Positions 56,129-64,000 of a stretch of DNA of 64,000 nucleotides are shown piece by piece. Numbering within the stretch: the first letter of the stretch is position 1; each line of letters opens with the position of its first letter. The stretch lies in assembly GCA_016707175.1 (NCBI GenBank), contig JADJIB010000003.1, forward strand, positions 248,001 to 312,000. The letters run 5' to 3'. The notes under the pieces are model-generated. The model was not told the DNA's origin, did no database searches, and saw only the letters and a program-made list of their open reading frames with translations. The stretch comes from Candidatus Phosphoribacter hodrii (GTDB lineage Bacteria; Actinomycetota; Actinomycetes; Actinomycetales; Dermatophilaceae). The translations under genes and the position numbers were made by a program.

Positions 56129-57276
56129 GCGTCTGGGATGAGGTCGTCGGTCAGTCCCAAACCGTCCGGACGCTCAGCCACGCCGCCACGCACCCCGACG
56201 CGATGACCCACGCCTGGCTGCTCACCGGCCCACCCGGCTCCGGCCGATCGACCGCGGCCCGGGCCTTCGCGGCGGCGCTGCAGTGCCCCAACCATGGCTG
56301 CGGCACCTGCCGGGAGTGCCGCACCGCCGTCGAGGGCACCCACGCCGACGTGCGGATCGTCGCCACCGAGGGCCTGTCGATCAAGGTCGAGGACACCCGC
56401 GCCCTGGTCCAGGAGGCCGGGCTGCGCCCGTCGGTCGGGGCCTGGCGGGTCATCGTCATCGAGGACGCCGACCGCCTCACCGAACGCGCCGCCGACGCCC
56501 TCCTCAAGGCCCTCGAAGAGCCCACGCCCCGCACGGTCTGGATCCTCTGCGCCCCCTCCCTCGAAGACGTCATCGTCACGATCCGGTCGCGCTGCCGCCA
56601 CGTCCGCCTGCGCACCCCGCCCGTCGCGGCGGTGGCCGAGTTGCTGACCCGGCGGGACGGCATACCGGAGCCGATGGCCAGGTATGCCGCTCGGGCGGCG
56701 CAGTGCCATGTGGGGAAGGCGCGCCGCCTGGCCCGCGACGAGGGGGCCCGTAACCGGCGCCACGAGATCATCAGCCTCCCGCTGCGCATCCGGGGGGTGG
56801 GCGACGCGGTCGGGGCCGCCGCCGACCTCGCGAGCATCGCCGACGCCGAGGCAGGAGCGTCGTCGGCCAGCCGGGACGCCGCCGAGCGCACCCGGCTGCT
56901 GGAGACCCTCGGGGCCGACCCGGAGGCACGCACCCAGCCGCCGCATGTCCGGGCCCAACTGGCGGCCCTGGAGAAGGAGCAGAAGGCCCGCGCGACCCGC
57001 TTCGGGCGCGACGTCGTCGACCGGTCGCTTGTCGACCTGCTGTCGATGTACCGCGACGCGCTCGTCGTCCGTGCGGGGGCGACCGTCGAACTCGTCAACG
57101 CCGAGGCTCTCGACCAGGTGCGAGCGCTGGCCGCCGCGATGAGCGCCGAGCGGCTGCTCGCCTGCATGGACGCGGTCGGCGAGGCGCGCGAACGGATCAA
57201 CCTCAACGTCCCCCCGCTGCTCGCGCTGGAAGCCATGGCGGTCTCACTCCAGGTCCCGACCCCCTCCACCAGGTAA
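56125..57276 (+). CDS. holB: DNA polymerase III subunit delta'
   Basis: Clamp-loader ATPase-fold subunit. The 383-residue protein has WDEVVGQSQTVRTLSHAA, the P-loop-like LLTGPPGSGRSTAARAFAAA, zinc-binding Cys (CPNHGCGTCREC), and IEDADRLTERAADALLKALE, then EPTPRTVWILC. An inverted pair of the GTATGCCG 8-mer lies inside the coding sequence (56658-56689), where it encodes GIPEPMARYA and uses an ATA codon. GTG 56125 overlaps tmk. Confidence 0.94.
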   Translation: MSVWDEVVGQSQTVRTLSHAATHPDAMTHAWLLTGPPGSGRSTAARAFAAALQCPNHGCGTCRECRTAVEGTHADVRIVATEGLSIKVEDTRALVQEAGLRPSVGAWRVIVIEDADRLTERAADALLKALEEPTPRTVWILCAPSLEDVIVTIRSRCRHVRLRTPPVAAVAELLTRRDGIPEPMARYAARAAQCHVGKARRLARDEGARNRRHEIISLPLRIRGVGDAVGAAADLASIADAEAGASSASRDAAERTRLLETLGADPEARTQPPHVRAQLAALEKEQKARATRFGRDVVDRSLVDLLSMYRDALVVRAGATVELVNAEALDQVRALAAAMSAERLLACMDAVGEARERINLNVPPLLALEAMAVSLQVPTPSTR

Positions 57277-57369
57277 CCTTCCGCCAAGACGGCATATGTC
57301 CGGGTCGGTTCGTTCCGGACGATTGGGTATGCCGCCCGCTTGAGTGGACGAGAAGGAGCACCACCGGTC

Positions 57370-58995
57370 ATGAGACTCCCGACCGCACGGCCCCGCAGCA
57401 CGAAGGTGGACCGCAGCCGGGTCGACCGGCGGCTGGCCCTCGTCGCGTCGGGCGTGGTGGCCGTGCTGTCGCTCTCGGCGTGCCTGGTGCTGCCGTTCCT
57501 GCCGAATGACCCGGCGACCCCGTCGGGCGGAAGCACGACCGTGCCCTTGTCGACAGCCGACGCGAGCGCGGTCCGGCAACCGCCTGCGGGGACGACCGGC
57601 CTCGACCGCTTCTATGCCCAGCAACTGGCGTGGAGCTCCTGTCAGGGCGGCGAGTGCGCGACCCTCGAGGTACCGATCGACTACGCCCAACCGCAGGGGG
57701 CGACGATCAAACTCGCGCTGCTGCGGGTCAAGGCCAAGTCCTCCAACGGGCGCCTCGGGTCGCTGGTCGTCAACCCTGGCGGGCCGGGCGGTTCCGGGGT
57801 GGAGTACGCCAGCTACGCCAACCAGATCGTCGGCGCGCCGGTGCGCGCGGCATACGACATTGTCGGTTTCGACCCGCGCGGGGTGGGCGATTCGGCTCCG
57901 ATCGACTGCCTCGACGACGCGGGTCTGGACGCCTTCCTCGGGATGGACCCGACGCCGGACGACCTGGCCGAGGAGCAGGCTTTCGTCAAGGGGGCCAAGG
58001 CGCTCGCCGACGGGTGCAAGGCGCGCGGCGGCGCGCTGCTCGCGCACGTCTCGACGGTCGATGCGGCCAAGGACATGGACATCCTGCGGGCAACGCTCGG
58101 CGAGGCGAAGCTGCACTACCTCGGCAAGTCCTACGGCACCTTCCTTGGGTCGACGTATGCCGGGTTGTTCCCGGCCAAGGTTGGCCGCTTCGTCCTCGAC
58201 GGCGTGGTGCCGCCGGACCTCACCTCCTCGGAGTTGTCCCAGGGCCAGGCCCGCGGCTTCGAGGAGGCGACCCGCGCGTATGTCGCCAACTGCATCAAGC
58301 GGAGCACCTGCCCGGTCGGATCGACCGTCGATGAGGGCATGCAGTGGTTGCGTGACTTCCTCAAGGGGCTGGATGGGCAGCCGATCCGGGTGACCACCGA
58401 TGCGAAGATCACCGAGCTCAACGAGGCCTGGGCCGCCATCGGGCTGGCCAACGCGATGTACTCCCAGCAGGCCTGGCCCTCGCTCACGTCCGCCCTGGTC
58501 GCCGCCCAGAACGGTGACGGCGACGAACTCATGGACCTGGCCAACCAGTACGCCGATCGCACCTCGGGCGGGACCTACGCCGGGAACATCATGGAAGTCA
58601 TCTACGCGGTCAACTGCCTGGACCGGCCCGACACCGCCGATCTGACGGTCGTCGAGAAGAACGCCGACGCCTTCGCCCAGATCGCGCCGACGTGGGGTCG
58701 GTTCTTGGCGTGGGGTTCGGTGCCCTGTGGCGTCTGGCCCATCCAGACCGGCAACACGCCGGCCAAGATCACCGCGGCGGGCAGCGGTCCGATCGTCATC
58801 GTCGGCACCACCCGGGACCCGGCGACGATCTACGAATGGTCGGTCCGGTTGCGCGGTGATCTCGCCAACTCGGTGCTGCTCACCTTCGACGGTGACGGGC
58901 ACACGGCATACACCCGGTCCAACTCGTGCATCGACAAGCCGATCGACGACTACTACGTCAAGGGGATCGTGCCGACCGACGGCCTCAAGTGCTGA
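57370..58995 (+). CDS. Secreted tripeptidyl-aminopeptidase-like lipoprotein
   Basis: A 541-residue serine peptidase of the alpha/beta hydrolase fold. The N-terminus has a twin-arginine-free signal with lipobox LSLSAC, so it is an exported lipoprotein. Oxyanion segment: SLVVNPGGPGGSGVEYAS. Nucleophile: YLGKSYGTFLG. C-terminal TAP-like domain: IVIVGTTRDPATIYEWSVRL and the catalytic His in FDGDGHTAYTRSNSC. ATG 57370 is preceded by GAGAAGGAGCACC. It follows holB, as in Streptomyces, and releases short peptides in the cell-envelope space. Confidence 0.9.
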   Translation: MRLPTARPRSTKVDRSRVDRRLALVASGVVAVLSLSACLVLPFLPNDPATPSGGSTTVPLSTADASAVRQPPAGTTGLDRFYAQQLAWSSCQGGECATLEVPIDYAQPQGATIKLALLRVKAKSSNGRLGSLVVNPGGPGGSGVEYASYANQIVGAPVRAAYDIVGFDPRGVGDSAPIDCLDDAGLDAFLGMDPTPDDLAEEQAFVKGAKALADGCKARGGALLAHVSTVDAAKDMDILRATLGEAKLHYLGKSYGTFLGSTYAGLFPAKVGRFVLDGVVPPDLTSSELSQGQARGFEEATRAYVANCIKRSTCPVGSTVDEGMQWLRDFLKGLDGQPIRVTTDAKITELNEAWAAIGLANAMYSQQAWPSLTSALVAAQNGDGDELMDLANQYADRTSGGTYAGNIMEVIYAVNCLDRPDTADLTVVEKNADAFAQIAPTWGRFLAWGSVPCGVWPIQTGNTPAKITAAGSGPIVIVGTTRDPATIYEWSVRLRGDLANSVLLTFDGDGHTAYTRSNSCIDKPIDDYYVKGIVPTDGLKC

Positions 58996-59035
58996 GGTAT
59001 GCCGTTGCGGCCCGCTCGTGGGTCTGCACGCGCGG

Positions 59036-60322
59036 TCAGCGGCCGGCGATGACCAGGCCCTTGCCGTCGGCTCCCAGTTTGGTGAGAGCGGCGACGGCGC
59101 GGTCATAGAACGGCCGGTATGCCGCCTTGCGCGCCTCGCTCACGGCGGGGTCGGCCAGCAGGGTGGCCAGGTCGACGTACCGCAGGGGTTCGTTGAGGTT
59201 GCTCATCGCGGCCGGCCGGGCCTCGGCCCTGGTGACGGCCCAGCGCCCGTCGCTGCCTTGGGCGAAGGTGAACGAGGCCATCACCTCGTGCTGGGCCATG
59301 GTGAGCTTGGGGAGCCGGTGCTGGTGGGCGATCATGTTGCCCAAGCCGTAGGCCACCCAGGTGTCGCCGATCTTGTCGAACGGTTGCACGACGTGGGCGT
59401 GGTGGCCATAGATGAGGTCGATGTCCGGTGACGCCGCCAACGCGGTGGCGACGTCGCGCTGCTGGGCCGTGGGGAGGATCTGGTACTCCGTCCCGGCGTG
59501 CAGGGCGACCAAGACGATCTGGGCACCGGCCGCGCGGGCCGCACGAGCGTCGGCAAGGATCGTGGCGGTGTCGATGACATCGACGGCCCAGGTCTTGTCG
59601 GCGGGGAGTCGGAAACCGTTGAGGCCGTAAGCGTAGGCGAGCAGCGCGACCTTGACCCCGTGGGCGTCGAGCATCGTCGTGCCGGACTGCTCCTCGGCGC
59701 TGCGGTTACTGCCGGCGTGCTTGAGTCCAGCGGCATCCATCGCGTCCAGGGTGCGCTGGATGCCGGGGACGCCCTTGTCGACCGAGTGGTTGGACGCGGT
59801 CGTGCAGGCGTCGAACCCGGTGTCGACGAGCGCTGGGAGGATCTCCGGCGGGACCGAGAAGACGGGATAACTGGTGTAGGGACCACCCGGCGGTGCGACC
59901 GGCGTCTCGAGGTTGCAGATCGCCAGGTCGGCACCTTCGACGAACGGCTTGGCCCCGGCCAGCAGCGGCCGGTAGTCCAACCCGTGGCTGGCCTGGGCCG
60001 GGTTCGCCGCGCCGTCCCTGGCTGCCTGGTCGGTGACCCCTGAGTGCAGCAGGACGTCGCCGGTGAGGGCGATGGTCACGGTCGAGCCGTCCTTGGCCGG
60101 TGTGGCTGGCGCTGGTGCGGGCGTTGGAGTGGTTCCGCCCGATGTGGGGGCTGCCGGCGTGCCCGCGTTCGAGGCGGCCGGCTTCCCGACGACGGTCGCC
60201 GAGGCCGTGGGGGACCCTCCAGATAGGGTCGCCGGCGCTCCCGCTCCCGTGCAGGCGGAGAGGGTGAGGGACAGGCCGGCGGCGAGCGCCGTCCCGAGGG
60301 AGAGAGGGCCCCGTAAGGTCAC
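59036..60322 (-). CDS. CapA-family (poly-gamma-glutamate synthesis-like) lipoprotein
   Basis: A 428-residue exported protein. Lipobox LTLSAC, then a 60-residue Ala/Pro/Thr/Gly linker, then a metallophosphatase-like CapA domain: TVTIALTGDVLLHSGVTDQA, LAICNLETPVAPPGGPYT, TTASNHSVDKGVPGIQRTLD, VALHAGTEYQILPTAQQRDV and IYGHHAHVVQPFDKIGDTWV. Metal-binding Asp, Asn and His residues are intact. No other capsule genes are near, so a poly-glutamate role is uncertain. The start is GTG 60322; it is convergent with the peptidase. Confidence 0.87.
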   Translation of the reverse strand: MTLRGPLSLGTALAAGLSLTLSACTGAGAPATLSGGSPTASATVVGKPAASNAGTPAAPTSGGTTPTPAPAPATPAKDGSTVTIALTGDVLLHSGVTDQAARDGAANPAQASHGLDYRPLLAGAKPFVEGADLAICNLETPVAPPGGPYTSYPVFSVPPEILPALVDTGFDACTTASNHSVDKGVPGIQRTLDAMDAAGLKHAGSNRSAEEQSGTTMLDAHGVKVALLAYAYGLNGFRLPADKTWAVDVIDTATILADARAARAAGAQIVLVALHAGTEYQILPTAQQRDVATALAASPDIDLIYGHHAHVVQPFDKIGDTWVAYGLGNMIAHQHRLPKLTMAQHEVMASFTFAQGSDGRWAVTRAEARPAAMSNLNEPLRYVDLATLLADPAVSEARKAAYRPFYDRAVAALTKLGADGKGLVIAGR

Positions 60323-60345
60323 GGATCGAGACTAAGCCACGCTCG

Positions 60346-60427
60346 CGGCATACCGGGGGCTTCCGGGTGTGACACGAACCGGGGGTGACGCGCCCCGCCA
60401 GAGGCCTGCCCCGGGAGGGGTATGCCG
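60346..60427. repeat. Inverted GTATGCCG pair upstream of tRNA-Thr
   Basis: CGGCATACC at 60346 and GGTATGCCG at 60419 face each other across about 65 bases in the gap between capA and the tRNA. Too far apart for an efficient hairpin, unless the GC-rich centre folds too. Confidence 0.5.
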
Positions 60428-60470
60428 CGCGCCTCAGGCAACCGGTTTCGTGGGGTGGCGCCGGTGTCCG

Positions 60471-60476
60471 TATACT
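60471..60476 (+). promoter_or_regulatory. -10 box of the tRNA-Thr gene
   Basis: TATACT, 28 bases before the mature tRNA 5' end. The -35 region (about 60447-60453, TTCGTGG) is weak. Confidence 0.55.
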
Positions 60477-60504
60477 CGGTGCCCGCGCCTCGGCTGGGGC
60501 GCAC

Positions 60505-60577
60505 GCCGCCTTAGCTCAGTCGGCAGAGCGATTCACTCGTAATGAATAGGTCTGGGGTTCGATTCCCCAAGGCGGCT
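60505..60577 (+). tRNA. tRNA-Thr (anticodon CGT)
   Basis: A complete cloverleaf of 73 bases including the discriminator. Acceptor GCCGCCT pairs with AGGCGGC. D arm GCTC/GAGC. Anticodon stem ATTCA/TGAAT with loop CTCGTAA (anticodon CGT, reading ACG). T arm TGGGG-TTCGATT-CCCCA. CCA is not encoded. Confidence 0.96.
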
Positions 60578-60582
60578 CAGAC

Positions 60583-60616
60583 AACGCCCTCCGGGCTCAC
60601 CCCGGGGGGCGTTTCT
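60583..60616 (+). terminator. tRNA-Thr terminator
   Basis: AACGCCCTCCGGG (60583-60595) pairs with CCCGGGGGGCGTT across CTCAC, followed by TCT. Six bases beyond the tRNA. Confidence 0.8.
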
Positions 60617-60640
60617 GCTGCCCGCCCCGCTCGCCCCGGC

Positions 60641-60688
60641 TTGCGTCATGCCAACCGCGACGTATGCCGCGCGTCTGGCATGACGCAA
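60641..60688 (-). terminator. 13-bp hairpin carrying GTATGCCG in its loop, after the toxin gene
   Basis: TTGCGTCATGCCA (60641-60653) and TGGCATGACGCAA (60676-60688) are perfect arms. The 22-base loop contains one GTATGCCG. It lies 22 bases past the toxin stop. Confidence 0.65.
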
Positions 60689-60709
60689 CTCGCTCGCCTC
60701 GCGGCCGGC

Positions 60710-61207
60710 TCACATGCCTGGAGGGCGGATCGCCGCGACGGGGATGAAGAGGGTGGTCGGGTCGCCGGGGAACGGCTGCAGACCGTGGTGGAGGTAGAAC
60801 GCGACGGCCCCGTCATCGATCGCGTGGACAAGCATTGCCTTGACCCCGACGATGCTGGCCGTTGTCGCCACCCGGAGAGCGGCGTCGCGCAACAGCGAGG
60901 CGCCGACTCCGCGGCCAGCATGTCGCCGGGCGACCGCCAAACGGCCGAGGAGGATGACGGGGATCGGGTCGGGCATGTTGCGTCGCAGGCCGGCGGGGGC
61001 CCCAACCTGAGCAACGGAGGATGCGGCCAGGGCGTAGTAGCCCACGACGAGCCCGTCGCAGGTGGTGACGAAGGTTCGGGAGGCGCCGCTGTCCTGGTTA
61101 CGCACGGCTCGACTGACCAGCCAGCGATTCAGTGCGTCATTCCCGCTGTCGAAGCCAGCCAGGTCGTGGGTTGGTCGCAGGGGCTCAGGCTGCGTGTAGC
61201 GACTCAC
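60710..61207 (-). CDS. GNAT-family toxin (TacT/AtaT-like)
   Basis: A 165-residue acetyltransferase of the toxin type that acetylates aminoacyl-tRNA. Seen: acetyl-CoA loop VARRHAGRGVGASLLRDA, preceded by IPVILLGRLAV, and the C-terminal Tyr in AVAFYLHHGLQPFPGDPTT. The start at GTG 61207 overlaps the antitoxin stop by four bases, the usual toxin-antitoxin layout. A longer frame on the same strand runs back through acdS and is a shadow. Confidence 0.9.
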   Translation of the reverse strand: MSRYTQPEPLRPTHDLAGFDSGNDALNRWLVSRAVRNQDSGASRTFVTTCDGLVVGYYALAASSVAQVGAPAGLRRNMPDPIPVILLGRLAVARRHAGRGVGASLLRDAALRVATTASIVGVKAMLVHAIDDGAVAFYLHHGLQPFPGDPTTLFIPVAAIRPPGM

Positions 61208-61476
61208 TCGTCCCACACGGGCGGTCGGGCGATGAGGGCGGCGAAGCGATCTGAGGTCACCGGTTGGTCGAGCGCGTTGACGAACTCGCTCCAGACCTGC
61301 TCGTCGACCTCGAAGACCGCGCGCGAGCCAAGGACGTCCTCCGCCCGCGCCAGGATGGCGGCGACGCTGAACTCGGTGAGGGTGCTCCCGGTGGCGGTGG
61401 CCGCTGCTTCGAGTGCCTTGCGTTGCGAGCGGGTCAGGCGCAGGGCGAGGCGTTCGTCCTTGGCGGTGGTGCTCAT
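61204..61476 (-). CDS. DUF1778 antitoxin
   Basis: A 90-residue ribbon-helix-helix antitoxin. The N-terminal DNA-binding segment is DERLALRLTRSQRKALEAAA and the toxin-wrapping C-terminus is FEVDEQVWSEFVNALDQPV. It precedes and overlaps the GNAT toxin. A perfect palindrome ten bases upstream of ATG 61476 is its likely operator. Confidence 0.92.
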   Translation of the reverse strand: MSTTAKDERLALRLTRSQRKALEAAATATGSTLTEFSVAAILARAEDVLGSRAVFEVDEQVWSEFVNALDQPVTSDRFAALIARPPVWDE

Positions 61477-61485
61477 GTCCCCAAG

Positions 61486-61506
61486 CGTACGCCTCTAAGG
61501 CGTACG
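61486..61506 (-). promoter_or_regulatory. Toxin-antitoxin operator
   Basis: CGTACGCCT-CTA-AGGCGTACG is a perfect palindrome of nine-base arms (61486-61494 and 61498-61506), upstream of the antitoxin start. It fits conditional autorepression by a ribbon-helix-helix antitoxin. Confidence 0.7.
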
Positions 61507-61540
61507 GCCGAGTTCCCGGATTCCCCAACCTCAAGCGCGA

Positions 61541-61546
61541 TATATT
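61541..61546 (+). promoter_or_regulatory. Possible acdS -10 box
   Basis: TATATT in an AT-rich patch (GATATATTGCAGC), unusual for this genome, 67 bases before the acdS start. TATATTGCA may also be half of a GntR-type operator. Confidence 0.4.
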
Positions 61547-61612
61547 GCAGCACCAGACGCGCCCCTGGCCCCCGAAACGAGCGGTCGGTCGCTCCACTCC
61601 CGAGGAGTCGTC

Positions 61613-62632
61613 ATGAAGCTGCACGAGTTCCCGCGCCACCCGCTCACGTTCGGTCCCAGCCCCGTGCACCCGCTGCGCCGACTCACCGCGCACCTCGGCG
61701 GCGCCCAGATCTGGGCCAAGCGCGAGGACGTCAGCAGCGGCCTGGCCTTCGGCGGCAACAAGGTCCGCAAACTCGAATACATCGTCCCCGACGTGCTGGC
61801 CACCGGCGCCGACACCCTCGTCTCGATCGGCGGCTACCAGTCCAACCACACCCGCCAGGTCGCGGCGGTCGCGGCATACCTCGGCCTGAAGTGCCGCCTC
61901 GTCCAGGAGAAGTGGGTCCCCTGGGACGACCCGGTGAACGACAAGGTCGGCAACATCCTGCTCTCGCGGATGATGGGCGCCGACTCGCGCCTGGACCCGC
62001 ATGGCTTCGACATCGGCATCCGCGACTCGTGGAAGGACGCCCTCCGCGAGGTCGAGGCCAGCGGCGGCACGCCCTACCCGATCCCGGCCGGCGCCTCTGA
62101 ACACCGGCTCGGCGGGCTCGGATTCGCCAACTGGGCCTTCGAGGTCGCCGAGCAGGAGAAGGCCCTGGGCGTCTTCTTCGACACGATCATCGTCTGCACG
62201 GTCACCGGCTCGACCCACGCCGGGATGATCGCCGGTTTCGCCGCGTTGGAGGACCTCACCGGCGTGCGGCGCCGCGTCATCGGCATCGACGCCTCGGCAA
62301 CCCTCGAGCAGACCCGCGACCAGGTCGGCCGGATCGCGCGGCATACCTCCGAGCTCATCGAGCTGGGACGCGACCTGCGCGATGACGAGATCACCGTCCT
62401 GGAGGGGTGGGCGGGCGAGCTCTACGGCGTGCCGGTCGACTCGACGATGGAGGCGATCCGCCTGGGCGCCCAACTTGAGGCGATGATCACCGACCCGGTC
62501 TACGAGGGCAAGTCGCTCGCCGGCCTCATCGACCTGGTCCGCAGCGGCGACATCCCCGCGACCTCCACCGTGCTCTACGCCCACCTCGGCGGCCAGCCGG
62601 CGATCAACGCCTACCACCGCCTCTGGTCCTGA
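61613..62632 (+). CDS. acdS: 1-aminocyclopropane-1-carboxylate deaminase
   Basis: PLP enzyme that splits ACC, the plant ethylene precursor, to ammonia and 2-oxobutanoate. The 339-residue protein is close to AcdS over its whole length: PLP-binding Lys in FGGNKVRKLEYIVPD, IGGYQSNHTRQVAAVAAYLG, PAGASEHRLGGLGFANW, CTVTGSTHAGMIAGF, and ITDPVYEGKSLAGLI. D-cysteine desulfhydrase is the main alternative in the family; the EGKS and Tyr/Glu context favours AcdS. ATG 61613 has GAGGAG five bases upstream. Confidence 0.9.
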   Translation: MKLHEFPRHPLTFGPSPVHPLRRLTAHLGGAQIWAKREDVSSGLAFGGNKVRKLEYIVPDVLATGADTLVSIGGYQSNHTRQVAAVAAYLGLKCRLVQEKWVPWDDPVNDKVGNILLSRMMGADSRLDPHGFDIGIRDSWKDALREVEASGGTPYPIPAGASEHRLGGLGFANWAFEVAEQEKALGVFFDTIIVCTVTGSTHAGMIAGFAALEDLTGVRRRVIGIDASATLEQTRDQVGRIARHTSELIELGRDLRDDEITVLEGWAGELYGVPVDSTMEAIRLGAQLEAMITDPVYEGKSLAGLIDLVRSGDIPATSTVLYAHLGGQPAINAYHRLWS

Positions 62633-62687
62633 GCGTCCGGGGGCGCCGCCCCGCGGAACACACCGAATGCCATTGGTCTGGGGCGGG

Positions 62688-62737
62688 CGGCATACCCGTG
62701 CTCAGTCGCGGCGCGCGGCCCGACCATTGGTATGCCG
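62688..62737. repeat. Inverted GTATGCCG pair after acdS
   Basis: CGGCATACC at 62688 and GGTATGCCG at 62729 face each other across 32 bases, 55 bases past the acdS stop. Possible terminator with a long loop. Confidence 0.55.
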
Positions 62738-62812
62738 TGTGCGCGCGGCACCCGCGGGTCGGGACTGAGGGCCCGTGAGACCTGTCGCCTCGTAGCTACT
62801 GTGGCCGATGTG

Positions 62813-64000
62813 ATGGACACCGACCACCTCTGGCCGGAGCCGCTGCGTCGGATGCCCGACGGGACGGTCAAGCAGATCAACCCCTACTCGGGGACCTCGG
62901 TCTGGACCGTGCCGGGGCGCGGCAACCGGCCGATCGCCTCGGGGCTGCCTGCGCCTGGGCCGATCGACCCCGCGATGGAGGGGCGGCACTGCGCGTTCTG
63001 CGAGGGCCGCTACTTCGACACGCCGCCGGAGAAGTCACGGCTGGTCGCGGACCCCGATGGGTGGCACCTGCTGCGGGGGCTGACCGCCAACCGGATCGAG
63101 GACTCGGTCGCGCAATTCCGCCGGATCCCCAACCTGTTCGAGATCGTCGCCTATGACTACTGGCGGCTCAACTACGGGTTCGAGCCGGGCAGCGAGGCGC
63201 GCGAGCGGCACGACCACTACCTCTCGACCGACTTGGGGCGCAAGCACGTCGATCAGATGATCCGCACGCGAGCCATGGCGGGGGGCATGAGCGAGGCGCA
63301 ATGGGCGGCGCTGACTCCCCAGGACAAGGCCCAGCGGGCGATGTCGTTCTTCGCCGGGACGCATGACGTCATCGTCGCGCGCCGTCACTTCGTCGACGGA
63401 GCGAGCACGACCGATCAACTCGCCGCCTCGGGGTCGCTCACCCCTGACGAGCACGCGGCATACCTGCGCTTCACGGTCGACGCGCTGCGCTCGCTCTACG
63501 ACGCGAACCGCTATGCGCGCTACGTCGCGGTCTTCCAGAACTGGCTGCGGCCCGCGGGCGCGTCCTTCGACCACCTGCACAAGCAGTTGGTCGCGGTCGA
63601 CGAGCGCAGCGTGCGGACCGAGCACGAGTTGCGCCGCCTGCGGGACAACCTCAACCTCTACAACGAGTTCGCGGTCGACTACGCGGCCCGGCAGAACCTC
63701 ATCGTTGCGGAGAATCCGTATGCCGTGGCCTTCGCCGGCTTCGGCCACCGGTATCCGTCGCTGGAGGTCTACAGCAAGAGCGAGTTCGCGCGGCCGTGGG
63801 AGCAGCCCTCCGACGACCTGCGCGGCTTCTCCGACCTCCTGCACGCCTGCCATGCGGCGACGGGAGCGGCGGTGCCCAGCAACGAGGAGTGGCACTACCA
63901 GCCGCCGGATGTCGACCTGCCGATGCCCCTGCGGACGGTGCTCAAATGGCGGGTCTCGACGCTCGCGGGCTTCGAGGGCGGGACCAAGATCTATCTCAAC
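62813..64000 (+). CDS. GalT-like DUF4921 family protein (3' end off window)
   Basis: 396 codons are visible. The protein resembles galactose-1-phosphate uridylyltransferase: zinc-type Cys pair in RHCAFCEGRYFDTPPEK, then TANRIEDSVAQFRRIPNLFE, and the HIT-type catalytic segment GASFDHLHKQLVAVDERS. Proteins of this kind are annotated DUF4921 in actinobacteria and probably transfer nucleotidyl groups to a sugar phosphate; the substrate is not known. ATG 62813 and GTG 62810 are adjacent possible starts. The gene runs off the right edge without a stop. Confidence 0.8.
   Translation, partial: MDTDHLWPEPLRRMPDGTVKQINPYSGTSVWTVPGRGNRPIASGLPAPGPIDPAMEGRHCAFCEGRYFDTPPEKSRLVADPDGWHLLRGLTANRIEDSVAQFRRIPNLFEIVAYDYWRLNYGFEPGSEARERHDHYLSTDLGRKHVDQMIRTRAMAGGMSEAQWAALTPQDKAQRAMSFFAGTHDVIVARRHFVDGASTTDQLAASGSLTPDEHAAYLRFTVDALRSLYDANRYARYVAVFQNWLRPAGASFDHLHKQLVAVDERSVRTEHELRRLRDNLNLYNEFAVDYAARQNLIVAENPYAVAFAGFGHRYPSLEVYSKSEFARPWEQPSDDLRGFSDLLHACHAATGAAVPSNEEWHYQPPDVDLPMPLRTVLKWRVSTLAGFEGGTKIYLN

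Noticed and set aside
60571..60577. tRNA-Thr 3' end as an attachment site
   Set aside because: No integrase and no duplicate of the tRNA end are visible inside the window; it remains possible only with sequence beyond the edge.
60710..62617. A single long minus-strand protein covering the toxin and acdS region
   Set aside because: Only the last 165 residues match GNAT toxins; the upstream part is antisense to acdS.

Overview
The window is high-GC DNA from an actinobacterium. Codon use, many GTG/TTG starts, likely leaderless transcripts, a 6C RNA and a Tad-pilus locus support this. The order crp-nth-NUDIX-marP-ephE-holin, the block ssd/tad-helicase, the blocks around topA and holB, and the set pit/small membrane protein/DUF3349 resemble mycobacterial neighbourhoods as I remember them. 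Overall gene content suggests Micrococcales, perhaps Intrasporangiaceae; that placement is inference. Several housekeeping genes, including the essential topA, carry 1-2 base indels that break the frame, so the sequence probably contains assembly or homopolymer errors.

Layout. 1-7.6 kb: crp (partial), nth, CoA-type NUDIX, marP (frameshifted), alpha/beta hydrolase, holin-like protein, nhaA with a structured leader, nrtR-like regulator, FMN reductase. 7.7-22 kb is mostly acetate and phosphate metabolism: acs, DUF3349, trpS behind a Trp-codon attenuator, DUF3349/small membrane protein/pit, two SSS symporters each with a small membrane partner, and a LytTR regulator and LytS-type kinase separated by a TetR/glycosyltransferase pair. 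22-29.5 kb: degenerate Fic protein, 6C RNA, and a Tad locus (ssd, tadA, tadB, tadC, then flp, tadE, tadF-like) interrupted by an opposite-strand CoA-disulfide reductase/rhodanese gene. 29.5-39.6 kb: DUF1998 helicase, STAS protein, proton-pumping pyrophosphatase, arsM/arsR, a methyltransferase and a PadR/HAAS pair. 39.6-45.1 kb: TetR, heterodimeric ABC exporter, aldo/keto reductase. 45.2-57.3 kb: dioxygenase, membrane protein, beta-helix protein, topA, secreted Ser/Asp/Gly protein, two-component system, MerR/TipAS, tmk, holB. 57.3-64 kb: secreted peptidase, CapA-like lipoprotein, tRNA-Thr, GNAT/DUF1778 toxin-antitoxin, acdS, and a partial GalT-like DUF4921 gene.

The most unusual signal belongs to no gene. 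The non-palindromic 8-mer GTATGCCG (or its complement CGGCATAC) occurs about 100 times by my eye count, roughly equally on both strands (51 and 49). Base composition alone would predict about two. It lies inside genes, where it forces the otherwise rare Ile codon ATA and recurrent Gly-Met-Pro, Gly-Ile-Pro, Tyr-Ala and Ala-Tyr peptides. It also forms inverted pairs that make the stems of terminators after acs, trpS, a DUF3349 gene and actP. This is how DNA uptake sequences behave in Neisseria and Haemophilus. Because Tad pili serve transformation in Micrococcus luteus, I propose an uptake-like or other genome-marking sequence. Other regulatory finds are a 42-bp element repeated before both halves of the Tad locus, a second palindromic repeat family with three copies, and several operators placed between the -35 and -10 boxes of leaderless promoters.
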